From an uncultured Eubacteriales bacterium (GTDB taxonomy: Bacteria > Bacillota > Clostridia > Peptostreptococcales > Anaerovoracaceae): a DNA stretch of 64,000 nucleotides. Position numbers and translations under genes: made by a program. The notes under the pieces are model-generated. The model was not told the origin of the DNA. It was given only the letters and a program-made list of their open reading frames with translations, and did not search any database. Of the stretch, positions 33,699-42,774 are shown in pieces (the stretch's first letter is position 1; the number at the start of each line of letters is the position of its first letter). The stretch is from assembly GCA_900545135.1 (NCBI GenBank), contig UQXL01000011.1, positions 12,321 through 76,320 on the forward strand, written 5' to 3'.

Positions 33699-34730
33699 AT
33701 GTTTGATGTCAAAGTGTTATCCAGAGAAGATACGGAACAGCTTCTGGATATTGCAGATGTGATAAGCGTGGTTGAAGACGTTTACAGGCAGAAAGCCGGC
33801 GGCCAGACTGTCGTATGGCCTATGGTATTTTATGAGTTTGACCCCGGTTCGGCCGATATGGATATCAAATCTGGATGGCTCAAAGGAAGCGGGATCTTCG
33901 GGCTAAAACTGGTATCGCTGTTCAGCGCCAACGCTGAAAAGGGACTGCCGTCTCTCGTCGGTACGATAATGGTAATGGACGATGAAACTGGCAAACCGCT
34001 GGGATTCCTGGATGGCAGCCATATCACAGGCATGCGTACCGGAGCAGCTGGAGCCATAGGAGCAAAATATCTGGCAAATCCTGATTCTGAGAATCTGCTT
34101 CTCGTCGGAGCCGGTCATGTGGCAGGCTTCCAGGCCGCCGCCATGCTGTCACTGTTCCCTGAACTGAAAAAAGTCAGAGTCTACGACCCTATTTCCGATG
34201 AGCTCTCCGAAAAATTCGTCAAAGCTATCCCAAATAAGTTAAAAGACTTTTTCCACATTCCTGCGGAGAGAGTCGACAGAGTAAGCTTCGAATCTGCAGG
34301 AAAGGAGGCAATGGCAGAAGTGACGGGAGACAGCCAGATAATAATAACGGTAACTCCATCAAAGAAACCTCTGATTATGAAAGAATGGGTAAGCCCGGGA
34401 ACACATTTCAGCTGCATCGGTTCAGACATGAGCGGAAAGGAGGAAATAGATCCTGCCATAGTGGGAGCAGCGAGAGTCTTTACCGACGACAAGCAGCAGT
34501 GCATAAACGTTGGGGAAATTGAAATACCTGTAAAAGAAGGCTTCCTCAAGGCTGAGGATATCGCCGGAGATATCGGCCAGGTGATCACGGGAGAAATCAC
34601 AGGCCGTCAAGATAGCAGACAGATAACTGTTTTCGACGCTACAGGAATAGCACTGCTGGATCTGGCGACTGCCAGACTGGCTTTGAGCAAAGCTGAGGCG
34701 GGAAGCTTCGGCGCGACGGTAAATATTTAA
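33699..34730 (+). CDS. Ornithine cyclodeaminase / mu-crystallin family protein
   Basis: A 343-residue NAD(P)-binding enzyme. The family includes ornithine cyclodeaminase (ornithine to proline plus ammonia), alanine and lysine dehydrogenases, and ketimine reductases. The Rossmann motif is LLVGAGHVAGFQAA (near residue 130); HITGMRTGAAGAIGAKYLA is the family signature that holds the substrate. Substrate is not decidable from sequence. AAGGAGG lies nine bases before the ATG. First gene of an operon with an aminotransferase, a threonine-dehydratase family enzyme and an M20 amidohydrolase. Confidence 0.88.
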   Translation: MFDVKVLSREDTEQLLDIADVISVVEDVYRQKAGGQTVVWPMVFYEFDPGSADMDIKSGWLKGSGIFGLKLVSLFSANAEKGLPSLVGTIMVMDDETGKPLGFLDGSHITGMRTGAAGAIGAKYLANPDSENLLLVGAGHVAGFQAAAMLSLFPELKKVRVYDPISDELSEKFVKAIPNKLKDFFHIPAERVDRVSFESAGKEAMAEVTGDSQIIITVTPSKKPLIMKEWVSPGTHFSCIGSDMSGKEEIDPAIVGAARVFTDDKQQCINVGEIEIPVKEGFLKAEDIAGDIGQVITGEITGRQDSRQITVFDATGIALLDLATARLALSKAEAGSFGATVNI

Positions 34731-34753
34731 TGTTATTAAAAGGAGGATTCAAA

Positions 34754-35875
34754 ATGAAGATCGATACTTTTAAAGTTGAACGATGGATGAACGAGTATGA
34801 AGACGACGCGGTGTATAATCTGGCCGAGACATGCATTGATTCGCTGACTCTTGACGAACTATTCAAGCTTGCGGGAATAGACGGAGATGAGTTTCTGCTT
34901 TCCTTAAAGGACAAGAAGATGACATACGGCGATATTTTCGGTTCTACGGCTTTCAAAGACGGAGTGGCGTCTCTCTATGAAGACATCCGGCCGGAGCAGG
35001 TGATACCTACTCACGGGGCGATAGGAGCCAACAACATGGTAATAATGTCTCTGATAGAGCCGGGGGACAACATGATAAGCGTGATGCCGACATATCAGCA
35101 GCATTACTCCATTCCGGCTTCCATAGGGGCTGAGGTGAGAATCCATCAGCTTACTTATGAAAACAAGTTTCTGCCGGATATAGAAAAGCTGGCGGGTCAG
35201 GTGGACGAAAAGACGAAGATGATAACGATAAACAATCCTGATAACCCTACAGGCTCGTGGATACCTATGGAAACCATGAAAGAAATAGTTAAGATTGCCG
35301 AAAGCGTCGGAGCCTATGTGCTTTGCGATGAAGTGTACAGAGGCATTTCAGAGGACGGAAGTTACATGCATTCCATAGTAGATATCTATGACAAAGGAAT
35401 TTCAGTAGGCTCAATGTCAAAAATATTCTCACTTGCGGGGCTTAGGATGGGCTGGATCGTTTCACCGTGCGAGGAGGTCCTCGAAGCATGCCACATTCGC
35501 AGGGATTACGATACGATAAGCTGCGGATGTCTTGACGATATGCTGGCCTCCATAGCACTGAATGCAAAAGAAGCGATTTTCAGCCGCAACCGCGATATAC
35601 TGCTCAAAAACAGAGCAATCCTCGATAAATGGGTAAAGGAGACGCCGGGAGTTCATTACCTGCCGCCTGTGGCCGGAACCACCGCCTTTGTATATTACGA
35701 CAAGGATATCCCGTCTTACGAATTGTGCATAAAGCTGATGAAATCCAAGGGAGTAATGGTGACTCCGGGAGCGGCCTTTGAAATGGAAGGCGGAGTTCGC
35801 ATAGGCTACGCCTTTGACTCTAAGACGCTGGGCGAGGGTTTAGACAAATTCGCTGAATTTCTTTCAGAAATTTAA
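34754..35875 (+). CDS. PLP-dependent class I/II aminotransferase
   Basis: A 373-residue fold-type I enzyme. The PLP lysine is in GSMSKIFSLAGLRMGW; the cofactor motif NNPDNPTGSW and CDEVYRG are present, and a conserved arginine lies in GGVRIGYAF near the C terminus. Similar proteins in arginine- or ornithine-type pathways have been called capreomycidine-synthase-like, but the substrate here is unknown. GGAGGATTC precedes the ATG at 34754, 23 bases after the ornithine cyclodeaminase family gene. Confidence 0.88.
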   Translation: MKIDTFKVERWMNEYEDDAVYNLAETCIDSLTLDELFKLAGIDGDEFLLSLKDKKMTYGDIFGSTAFKDGVASLYEDIRPEQVIPTHGAIGANNMVIMSLIEPGDNMISVMPTYQQHYSIPASIGAEVRIHQLTYENKFLPDIEKLAGQVDEKTKMITINNPDNPTGSWIPMETMKEIVKIAESVGAYVLCDEVYRGISEDGSYMHSIVDIYDKGISVGSMSKIFSLAGLRMGWIVSPCEEVLEACHIRRDYDTISCGCLDDMLASIALNAKEAIFSRNRDILLKNRAILDKWVKETPGVHYLPPVAGTTAFVYYDKDIPSYELCIKLMKSKGVMVTPGAAFEMEGGVRIGYAFDSKTLGEGLDKFAEFLSEI

Positions 35876-35964
35876 GTTCATCAGCCAGCCGAAAAAGATA
35901 CGGCAGTATCCGGCAAAGAGATAAAGAGATAAAGAAATATGATTTTATGAAGAGGAGAAAAGAA

Positions 35965-36927
35965 ATGTTCAATGCGCAAGAGGTACATAAGGCCTACGAG
36001 AGAATAAGCCCATATATCAGAAAAACGCCTTTGGAAGAGTCATTTTATCTCGGAAGTGAAGAACGCAGATATTTTTTCAAATTAGAATCATTTCAGAGGG
36101 TGAAAAGCTTTAAGATCAGAGGGGCGCTGAACAAGATGCTTACTCTGACAGAAGAAGAAATCAGGCGCGGCATCGCGACGATCTCTTCCGGAAACCACGG
36201 CAGCTCCGTCAGCTATGCGTCCTCGCTTCTGGGAATAAAAAATGCGAAAGTCATAGTACCGCAGACTACGCCGCAGAGCAAAATAGACAAGATTCGCTAT
36301 TTTGGCGCTGACGTCATGCTGCTGGGAAAAGATTACGATGAAGCGCACCGCTTGGGAATGGAGTACATAACAAGCCGGGGCATGACATATATCGACGCAT
36401 ATTACGATGATCCCAAGATTTATGCAGGTCAGGGAACCATAGCGATAGAGATACTGCAGCAGAATCCGGATGTCGACACGATAGTGGTGCCCATAGGCGG
36501 CGGAGGACTCATTACAGGGATTGCGGTAGCCGCAAAATCCATCAAGCCTGATATACGCATCGTAGGCGTGCAGACGGAGGCCTGTCCGGCTATGGTAAAA
36601 GCCTATGAGGACGGCATATTCTATGAAGAATATCCCTGCGCCGGCTCGATATGCGATTCCCTCATAGGCGGCATCGGAGCTCTGAGTTATGAAATGGCCA
36701 AAGATTACGTAGATGAGTTTCTCGTGGTTTCCGAGGAAACCATAGGCAGGGCTGTAAGCTTCATGGCGCGGGAAGAAAAATATATCGTCGAGGCAGGCAG
36801 CTGCACCACAGTCGCGGCGGTGATGGATATGGCCGAACGTATAGGAGGAAAAAATATTGCCCTCGTTTTAAGCGGCGGAAATATCGACGGAAAACTCCTG
36901 TATGAGCTGATGGGAAAATATCAGTAA
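35965..36927 (+). CDS. Threonine ammonia-lyase family (PLP fold type II) enzyme
   Basis: A 320-residue enzyme of the serine/threonine dehydratase family, releasing ammonia and a 2-keto acid. The PLP lysine is in SFKIRGALNK; SSGNHGSSVSYAS and the glycine loop VVPIGGGGLITG follow, and SGGNIDG lies at the C terminus. It lacks the C-terminal ACT domain of biosynthetic IlvA, so a catabolic TdcB-like role is likely. The chosen ATG at 35965 follows GAGGAGAAA; the ATG at 35947 is upstream of that site. Close relatives can use serine, threonine or hydroxyaspartate. Confidence 0.9.
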   Translation: MFNAQEVHKAYERISPYIRKTPLEESFYLGSEERRYFFKLESFQRVKSFKIRGALNKMLTLTEEEIRRGIATISSGNHGSSVSYASSLLGIKNAKVIVPQTTPQSKIDKIRYFGADVMLLGKDYDEAHRLGMEYITSRGMTYIDAYYDDPKIYAGQGTIAIEILQQNPDVDTIVVPIGGGGLITGIAVAAKSIKPDIRIVGVQTEACPAMVKAYEDGIFYEEYPCAGSICDSLIGGIGALSYEMAKDYVDEFLVVSEETIGRAVSFMAREEKYIVEAGSCTTVAAVMDMAERIGGKNIALVLSGGNIDGKLLYELMGKYQ

Positions 36928-36942
36928 AGGAGAACATGTAAA

Positions 36943-38121
36943 ATGAAGAAAGCTTTAGAAGAAGAAATATTGCGTTCGATTGAAGAAATCATGCCGCAGC
37001 TCAGTCATATAGCAAAGACTCTCTATGAAAATCCCGAGATAGGGGGCGAAGAAAAACTGGCCTCCCGGCTGCTCTGCGAGTTTCTCACGGAAAACGGCTT
37101 CTCCGTGGAGAAGGATTACTGGAAAATACCTCATGCTTTCAGAGCTGTCTATGATTCCGGGCGAGAGGGGGCAGCCGTCGGGCTGTTTGCCGAATATGAC
37201 GCTCTGCCGGACATAGGCCACGGCTGCGGTCATAATCTGATATGCGTCACTTCTTTAGGCGCAGCGGTAAGCTTGAAAAAAGCGGTCGATGAGTCAGGCG
37301 GAAAGGTTGTCGTCTTCGGCACGCCCGGAGAAGAAAACCTCCAGACTAAAACCGTCATGACGCCGGAGGGAGCTTTCGATGAGATAGATGTGGCTATGAT
37401 GATCCACCCGCAGCCTGAGGGAACTAGCTGTTGTGAGAAGACGCTGGCAGTCGAATCTCTGCAGATCGACTTTTTCGGGAAAGCTTCCCACGCAGGACTG
37501 GCTCCCGAGGAGGGCATCAACGCCTTGGACGCGGCTGTTCTGTGCTATACGATGATCAGCATGAAAAAACAGTATTTTCCGGAAACCAACGTCCATGGCA
37601 TCATCGGCGAGGGAGGCAAAAAAGCCAGCGTAATAACGCCTTACGCCAATTTGAAATATCTTACCAGGGCATGGGATATGGAGCGACTGGCTGATTTGAG
37701 AACTATGGTCGAAAACTGTGCAGAAGCTGCCGCAAAAGCGACCGGATGCAGCTTTAAAGTCTTCAATAATGAAATGACCAACGCAGCCTTGATGTCTAAT
37801 AAACATATCTTAGATGTGTTTGAAAAATATCTGCGCCGCTTTGGAGAAGAAAATATTTCCCATGAAGATGTGAAGATCTCGACAGATATGGGAGACGTCA
37901 GCCAGCGTATCCCCAGCATACATCCTCTCGTCAGCCTGGACTGCCCAGACGCGGCTCTGCACAGCAAAGAGTTTGCAGAGGCGACCATGACGGATTATGC
38001 CGAAGTATATCTCAGACGCTGTATCAGCGCGCTTTGCTTTACGGCGGCGGAGATACTGGAAGATGAGAAACTGCTGGAAGACATAAAGAGCGAATTTGCA
38101 TCAAAAAAGAGGGGGGCATGA
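36943..38121 (+). CDS. M20-family amidohydrolase
   Basis: A 392-residue metallo-amidohydrolase or peptidase of the M20D group (AbgB-like). Metal and catalytic motifs are AEYDALPDIGHGCGHNLI (near residue 85), TPGEEN, MMIHPQPEG and FFGKASHAGLAPEEGINALDA, and the C-terminal DMGDVSQ. It likely hydrolyses an N-acyl or dipeptide precursor feeding the operon's amino-acid substrate. AAAGGAGAA precedes the ATG; it follows the previous gene by 15 bases. A T-rich end after the stop is the only terminator candidate before selD. Confidence 0.88.
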   Translation: MKKALEEEILRSIEEIMPQLSHIAKTLYENPEIGGEEKLASRLLCEFLTENGFSVEKDYWKIPHAFRAVYDSGREGAAVGLFAEYDALPDIGHGCGHNLICVTSLGAAVSLKKAVDESGGKVVVFGTPGEENLQTKTVMTPEGAFDEIDVAMMIHPQPEGTSCCEKTLAVESLQIDFFGKASHAGLAPEEGINALDAAVLCYTMISMKKQYFPETNVHGIIGEGGKKASVITPYANLKYLTRAWDMERLADLRTMVENCAEAAAKATGCSFKVFNNEMTNAALMSNKHILDVFEKYLRRFGEENISHEDVKISTDMGDVSQRIPSIHPLVSLDCPDAALHSKEFAEATMTDYAEVYLRRCISALCFTAAEILEDEKLLEDIKSEFASKKRGA

Positions 38122-38192
38122 AGCTTCCCTCTTTTTTTCGGAAACTCTATTTATTACAAGTCCATTTTTCGGCAACTCTATTTACAGCAGTC

Positions 38193-39227
38193 CTATTTTA
38201 CGGCAACTGTCTTGCCGGAGAATTTTTCCACATAGCCTATGATCTCAGCGGCCGGTATCCTATCCTTGAGGACTGATATCAGCTTGAGAGCGTCTTTCTC
38301 AGGCAGGGAAATCAAGAGACCGCCGGAAGTCTGAGGATCGAACATCACGTCGGACATGGCAAGAGGAACGCTTTCCGCAAAGCCTGCGCTGCAGCCTGTC
38401 CAGTTACGGTTGTTGTAAGCGCCTTTCGGCACTATACCCATTTCGGCCATCTCGTATGCCTGCGGCAAAAGAGGAACTTTTGAACTCTCTATGATTATGG
38501 TTCTGCCGCTTCCTGCCGCCATTTCGCTGGCATGTCCTATGAGACCGAAACCGGTGATATCGGTGCAGCTGTTCACAGAAAAGCCATCCAGAGCCAAAGC
38601 CGCCTCCTTATTGAGAGAGGCCATCGACTCTATCAGCGCCTTTTCCGTATCCGGCGTGAGCAGGTCGGCTTTTATGGCAGTGTTGAGGATTCCTGTGCCG
38701 ATAGCCTTGGTCAGTATCAGCAGGTCGCCCTCTTTGATAGTATTGTTCCGCAGGATCTTTTCCGGATGAACGAAACCGCTGACGCATAAGCCGTATTTAG
38801 GCTCGTTGTCTTTTATCGTGTGTCCGCCGCAGACTATCGTGTCGGCTTCCTTGCACTTGGAATAGCCTCCCTGCAGCACCTCCAGGATTATCTCCTTGTC
38901 GAGATCCTCAGGCATGCAGAGCACGTTCATCGCCAGTTTAGGCCGTCCTCCCATGGCATATACATCGCTGAGAGAATTGGCCGCGGCTATCTGGCCGTAG
39001 CTGTACGGATCGTCGACTACAGGCGGAAAAATATCCACAGTCTGAATAAGGGCGGTATTTTCATCTATTTTGTAAACTGCAGCGTCGTCGCTGGTATCAA
39101 AGCCTACGAGCAGATTATCGTCGTGGAATTTAGGTAATTGACGCAAAACTTGCGCCAGAGCGTCGGGCTCTACTTTTGCGGCTCAGCCTCCGTTTTGAGT
39201 TAAATCGGTAAGTTTGATTTCTGACAT
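38193..39227 (-). CDS. selD: Selenide, water dikinase SelD (selenocysteine-containing)
   Basis: Makes monoselenophosphate, the selenium donor for Sec-tRNA synthesis. The gene must be read through an in-frame TGA (39183-39185): the protein then begins MSEIKLTDLTQNGG-Sec-AAKV, with Sec15 at the catalytic position held by Sec or Cys in the family. The ATG at 39227 has GGAGGTCAAA just upstream; no ribosome site exists after the TGA. Total 344 residues. AGAGCCCGACGCTCT, a small hairpin 12 bases after the UGA, is a plausible SECIS. C-terminal PurM-like ATP-binding motifs include TDITGFGLIGHASEM and DPQTSGGLLI. Confidence 0.95.
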
Positions 39228-39390
39228 TTTGACCTCCTTTTTGATTTTCTCGCTGAAATTTTGTCTTGCGGCCCTGCCTCGCGAGGCAGGCGGAAGACAT
39301 TTATTTTCGATATTATTATACAGTTCTTTTGCATTTATTACAAATAGAAAATAATGATTAAAAAAGCAGGCCGCAAAGACAAGCTTATGC

Positions 39391-39419
39391 TTGACAGTTT
39401 TTTGGCAGTGGTATAAATT
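39391..39419 (+). promoter_or_regulatory. SigmaA promoter of grdX, probably leaderless
   Basis: TTGACA, 17-base spacer, TAAATT (or TATAAA with 15). The ATG of grdX is at 39426, so the transcript would begin at or near its start codon. Confidence 0.65.
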
Positions 39420-39425
39420 ATAAGT

Positions 39426-39809
39426 ATGAAAGCATTGATAATTACAAATAATCCAAAAGTTAATATTGAGTTGAAAAATAAGGAAAATATCGAGTTTCAC
39501 CCGGAGGCGGACCAGGAGGAAATACTTAAAATTGCCAGAGACTATATACACCTCGGAGCGAAGCTCATAATGCATCCGATGATGGGCAGGATAAAGCCTC
39601 ACGAAACGCCGTACAAATCGGTGTATCTGGAAAAAACAGAGGGAGATACGGATGCTGACAGCGTTATAATCATAGAAGACAGCATTGCTGAGACCAGGAA
39701 ACTCGTTGAGCATACTTACCGCAGGAAATATGACGAACAGCTGCTGCCTGACTTGCAGTATATTGATTTATTATTGCTAAAGAGCGGCATCGAAGAATAC
39801 AGGAGATAA
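39426..39809 (+). CDS. grdX: GrdX family protein
   Basis: A 127-residue protein of the GrdX family, whose genes sit with glycine, sarcosine or betaine reductase genes; the function is not established. The N terminus LIITNNPKV and the middle GAKLIMHPMMGRIKPHETPYKS are characteristic. No ribosome site precedes the ATG, and the promoter predicts a leaderless mRNA. Two bases separate its stop from the next start, so it is co-transcribed with the sigma-54 activator. Confidence 0.9.
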   Translation: MKALIITNNPKVNIELKNKENIEFHPEADQEEILKIARDYIHLGAKLIMHPMMGRIKPHETPYKSVYLEKTEGDTDADSVIIIEDSIAETRKLVEHTYRRKYDEQLLPDLQYIDLLLLKSGIEEYRR

Positions 39810-39811
39810 TC

Positions 39812-41251
39812 ATGACGACCAAAAAAGACTTGATGCTCAAAAATGTAGACCATATACTTCTTGTAAACAAAGATTACGAAATCGTATATAATTCCCGCTT
39901 TGACCCTGCCATAGGCAACAAACCGGACATGCAGGAATATAAAAATTTCTTTGAGATGTATCCTTCTCTTGGGAAAAACAACAGTTCCATAGTCAAAACC
40001 ATGTCCACCGGAACGGGAATTTTCAAAGACGTGCAGGAATTCGTCGATATAAACGGAAATGTTTACGTAACGCAGAACGTGACTATTCCTATCTTCCGCG
40101 AGGGACAGATAGTGGGCACCGTGGAGCTTACTAAAGATTTGACTACCGTGGGAGACGCAGAAAGCAGGAAAGAATATCTCAGCAAGCTTTCAAAAGAGAG
40201 CAGCTTTAATCCGAACATGGATAACAACGAGCAGATTAGCTTTGACGATATACTGACCATTGACGGAGAGATGCTGGACGCCATAGAAAGGGCGAAGATA
40301 TTTGCCATGAATCAGAATCCGACTCTGATTTACGGCGAAACCGGGACAGGCAAAGAACTGTTCGCCCAGTCAATCATAAATTACGCGGCCAATCCTAAGC
40401 AAAAGATCATCATTCAAAACTGCGCCGCGGTGCCTGAAAACCTCATAGAATCCATCCTTTTCGGCACGACGAGAGGATCATACACCGGCGCGGAGAACAG
40501 AAAAGGACTGTTCGAAGAAGCCGACGGAGGCATTTTCTTCCTCGACGAGCTCAACGCCCTGCCTTACCATGTTCAGGGCAAGCTGCTGAGAGTAGTTCAG
40601 GAGGGAACTTTCCGCCCGATAGGAGCCAGCAAGGAGAAAAAAGTAAACGTCAAGATAGTTGCGGCCATGAACATAGACCCTATGGAAGCCATCGAAAAGA
40701 ACATCCTGAGAAAAGACTTGTTCTACAGGCTTTCAGGAAACATGATTTATCTGCCGCCGCTCAGAGAAAGAAAAGACGATATAGAATATCTTACCGACAA
40801 CTATATAGATTATTTCAATGAAGTCTATGGGAAAAATGTCAAAGGCATATCGGAAGAGCTGAGAAACTTTTTCCTCGATTATAAATGGGAGGGAAATGTC
40901 CGGGAACTGAGACATGTCATAGAAGCCATGGTCAGCATGACCAAGGGCGAAATACTGCAGTACAGCGAGCTGCCGCTTTATCTTAACGAGAAGCATAAAG
41001 GTGCAGGCTCAGCAGGAGGCAGAGCCTCGGGCAGCGTTCCCCACAGGGAAAAAGACAACATAATCATAGATTTGGACAAAGACAGCTGCGACCTCAGAAG
41101 CACCGTGGAAAAAGTGGAAAGAGACCTGATAATAGGTGTTTTAAAGCGCGTAAAAGGCAATAAGACCAAGGCAGGAAAAATCCTGGGCATACCCAGGCAG
41201 ACTCTCAAATATAAGATGGGAAAGCTGGGCATAGAAGACATAGAAAAATAA
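39812..41251 (+). CDS. Sigma-54-dependent transcriptional activator of the grd locus (copy 1)
   Basis: A 479-residue enhancer-binding protein. An N-terminal PAS-like sensor domain (MLKNVDHILLVNKDYEIVYN start) is followed by the AAA+ domain with Walker A GETGTGKE, the sigma-54-contacting GAFTGA loop in the variant form GSYTGA, Walker B GGIFFLDE, and a C-terminal Fis-type HTH (TKAGKILGIPRQTLKYKMGKLG). The next gene, grdE, has a sigma-54 promoter, so this is its likely activator. It is paralogous to the protein at 48658. GGAGATAATC precedes the ATG. Confidence 0.92.
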   Translation: MTTKKDLMLKNVDHILLVNKDYEIVYNSRFDPAIGNKPDMQEYKNFFEMYPSLGKNNSSIVKTMSTGTGIFKDVQEFVDINGNVYVTQNVTIPIFREGQIVGTVELTKDLTTVGDAESRKEYLSKLSKESSFNPNMDNNEQISFDDILTIDGEMLDAIERAKIFAMNQNPTLIYGETGTGKELFAQSIINYAANPKQKIIIQNCAAVPENLIESILFGTTRGSYTGAENRKGLFEEADGGIFFLDELNALPYHVQGKLLRVVQEGTFRPIGASKEKKVNVKIVAAMNIDPMEAIEKNILRKDLFYRLSGNMIYLPPLRERKDDIEYLTDNYIDYFNEVYGKNVKGISEELRNFFLDYKWEGNVRELRHVIEAMVSMTKGEILQYSELPLYLNEKHKGAGSAGGRASGSVPHREKDNIIIDLDKDSCDLRSTVEKVERDLIIGVLKRVKGNKTKAGKILGIPRQTLKYKMGKLGIEDIEK

Positions 41252-41265
41252 GCAAACCGTCAATA

Positions 41266-41287
41266 TTTTGTCGCAAATGCGACAAAA
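41266..41287 (+). promoter_or_regulatory. Upstream activator site candidate 1 of grdE
   Basis: Near-perfect 22-bp palindrome, arms TTTTGTCGCA and TGCGACAAAA around AA. It lies about 97 bases upstream of the -24 element. A degenerate version, TTTTCGCACAAACCGACAAAA, lies upstream of grdA at 53850-53870. Confidence 0.65.
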
Positions 41288-41338
41288 ATTTATCGAAAAA
41301 ACGATTTTGATGTTAAGTTGTATTCGCAAATTAACATA

Positions 41339-41358
41339 TTCGTTGAAATTCCAACGAA
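41339..41358 (+). promoter_or_regulatory. Upstream activator site candidate 2 of grdE
   Basis: Inverted repeat TTCGTTG-AAATTC-CAACGAA about 26 bases upstream of the -24 element. A related GTTG-N6-CAAC site occurs upstream of grdA at 53936-53949. Confidence 0.6.
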
Positions 41359-41383
41359 AAAATTTATTAAATATTGCATGGTT

Positions 41384-41400
41384 TTGGCATAGAACTTGCA
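41384..41400 (+). promoter_or_regulatory. Sigma-54 (-24/-12) promoter of grdE
   Basis: TTGGCATAGAACTTGCA fits the YTGGCAC-N5-TTGCW consensus, with GG and GC ten bases apart, 66 bases before the grdE ATG. Confidence 0.9.
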
Positions 41401-41465
41401 ATACTTAATAACGTACCACAAAGCATTAATACCACACACAAAAAACCAAGAAAGGAAAACTCAAA

Positions 41466-42752
41466 ATGAATTTGGAACTAAGAAAAATCGCGATTAAAGA
41501 CATCCAGTTCGGCGATGAAGAGAAAATCGTAGACGGTTGCCTTTATGTAGACCCGAAGAAGCTTGAGGAATTAGTTCTGGAAGACAGTAGAGTAAAGAGC
41601 GTTTCATTTGACATTGCAAGACCTGGTGAATCTGTAAGAATAGTACCCGTAAAGGATGTAATCGAGCCTAGAGCAAAACTTGAAGGCGGAGAAGTATTCC
41701 CGGGACTGTTCCACGAAGATATGCAGGAAGCTGGAAGCGGAATCACTTACGCGCTGACAGGATGCGCCGTTACTTCTACAGGACCAATCGTAGGCTTCCA
41801 GGAGGGAGTTATCGATATGTCAGGTCCTATGACTGACTACACAATTTATTCACAGCTTAACCACCTGGTAATGATTATCGAAAAACAGGATAACGTTGAC
41901 CAGCATGACCACGAAACCGTAGTAAGACTTGCAGGCATCAAAGTTGCCAACTATGTTGGAAAGATCGGCTTTGGCTGCGAAGATTACGTTGCTGAAAATT
42001 ATGAATGGAAATCCATCGGAGAAAAGTACGCAGAGTATCCGGACCTGCCAAAGGTAGTATATGTATACAACTGCATGGCTCAGGGACTGCTCCACGATAC
42101 TTACTTCTATGGCAGAGACACCAAGGTGATGGTGCCTACGATGATCACTCCGCTTGAGGTTATGGACGGAGCTATCATTTCAGGTAACTGCGTATCGCCT
42201 GGTTCCAAGACGACTACTTACATGCACCAGAACAATGCTGTAATAGACGAACTTTTGAAAATACACGGAAAAGAAATCAATTTTATGGGTATCGTCCTCA
42301 ATCCGCTGATGACGACCCTCAAAGAAAAATTCAGAGATAGAATGCTTACGGTAAGACAGGTTAAGATGCTCGGCGCTGACGGCGCTATCATTTCTCAGGA
42401 GGGCTTCGGAAACCCTACCACCGACCTGATGATAGTTTGTCAGGAGCTGGAGAACAACGGAATCAAGACCGTAATCATCACCAACGAAGACGCCGGTACA
42501 GACGGAATGAGCGAACCTCTTCCTGACAGCGTGCAGGAAGCCAACGCCATCGTTTCCACCGGAAACTCAAACGCAACAGTAATGCTGCCTGCCATGGAAA
42601 AAACTATCGGAAACCTCAAAGAAGTTGAGAGAGTCTGCGGCGGTAACGTTACATCGATTCAGGAAGACGGACGTCTGCTTCTGGAAATCCACGGCATCAT
42701 GGGAAGCCACAATCTTCAGGGCAACACCAAAGTAGGCGCGGTTACCATATAG
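41466..42752 (+). CDS. grdE: Glycine/sarcosine/betaine reductase component B proprotein (GrdE type)
   Basis: Precursor of the two small subunits of selenoprotein B. The 428-residue length is normal. Self-cleavage at the conserved cysteine in IISGNCVSPG (near residue 243) gives two chains with a pyruvoyl group on the second. The N terminus KIAIKDIQFGDE and HIPVK-type RIVPVKDVIEP motifs are characteristic. Whether the substrate is glycine, sarcosine or betaine cannot be decided. AAAGGAAAACTC precedes the ATG, and the sigma-54 promoter lies 66 bases upstream. grdB follows after 22 bases. Confidence 0.92.
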   Translation: MNLELRKIAIKDIQFGDEEKIVDGCLYVDPKKLEELVLEDSRVKSVSFDIARPGESVRIVPVKDVIEPRAKLEGGEVFPGLFHEDMQEAGSGITYALTGCAVTSTGPIVGFQEGVIDMSGPMTDYTIYSQLNHLVMIIEKQDNVDQHDHETVVRLAGIKVANYVGKIGFGCEDYVAENYEWKSIGEKYAEYPDLPKVVYVYNCMAQGLLHDTYFYGRDTKVMVPTMITPLEVMDGAIISGNCVSPGSKTTTYMHQNNAVIDELLKIHGKEINFMGIVLNPLMTTLKEKFRDRMLTVRQVKMLGADGAIISQEGFGNPTTDLMIVCQELENNGIKTVIITNEDAGTDGMSEPLPDSVQEANAIVSTGNSNATVMLPAMEKTIGNLKEVERVCGGNVTSIQEDGRLLLEIHGIMGSHNLQGNTKVGAVTI

Positions 42753-42774
42753 CTTTAGAGAAAGGAGAACTGAA

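Noticed and set aside
38820..39137. Plus-strand frame opposite selD.
   Set aside because: It is a shadow of the selD coding sequence and has no ribosome site.
39183..39713. Minus-strand 176-codon frame that ends in VKMSEIKLTDLTQNGG.
   Set aside because: Only its last 14 codons are real: they are the SelD N terminus, stopped at the selenocysteine UGA. The rest is antisense to grdX.
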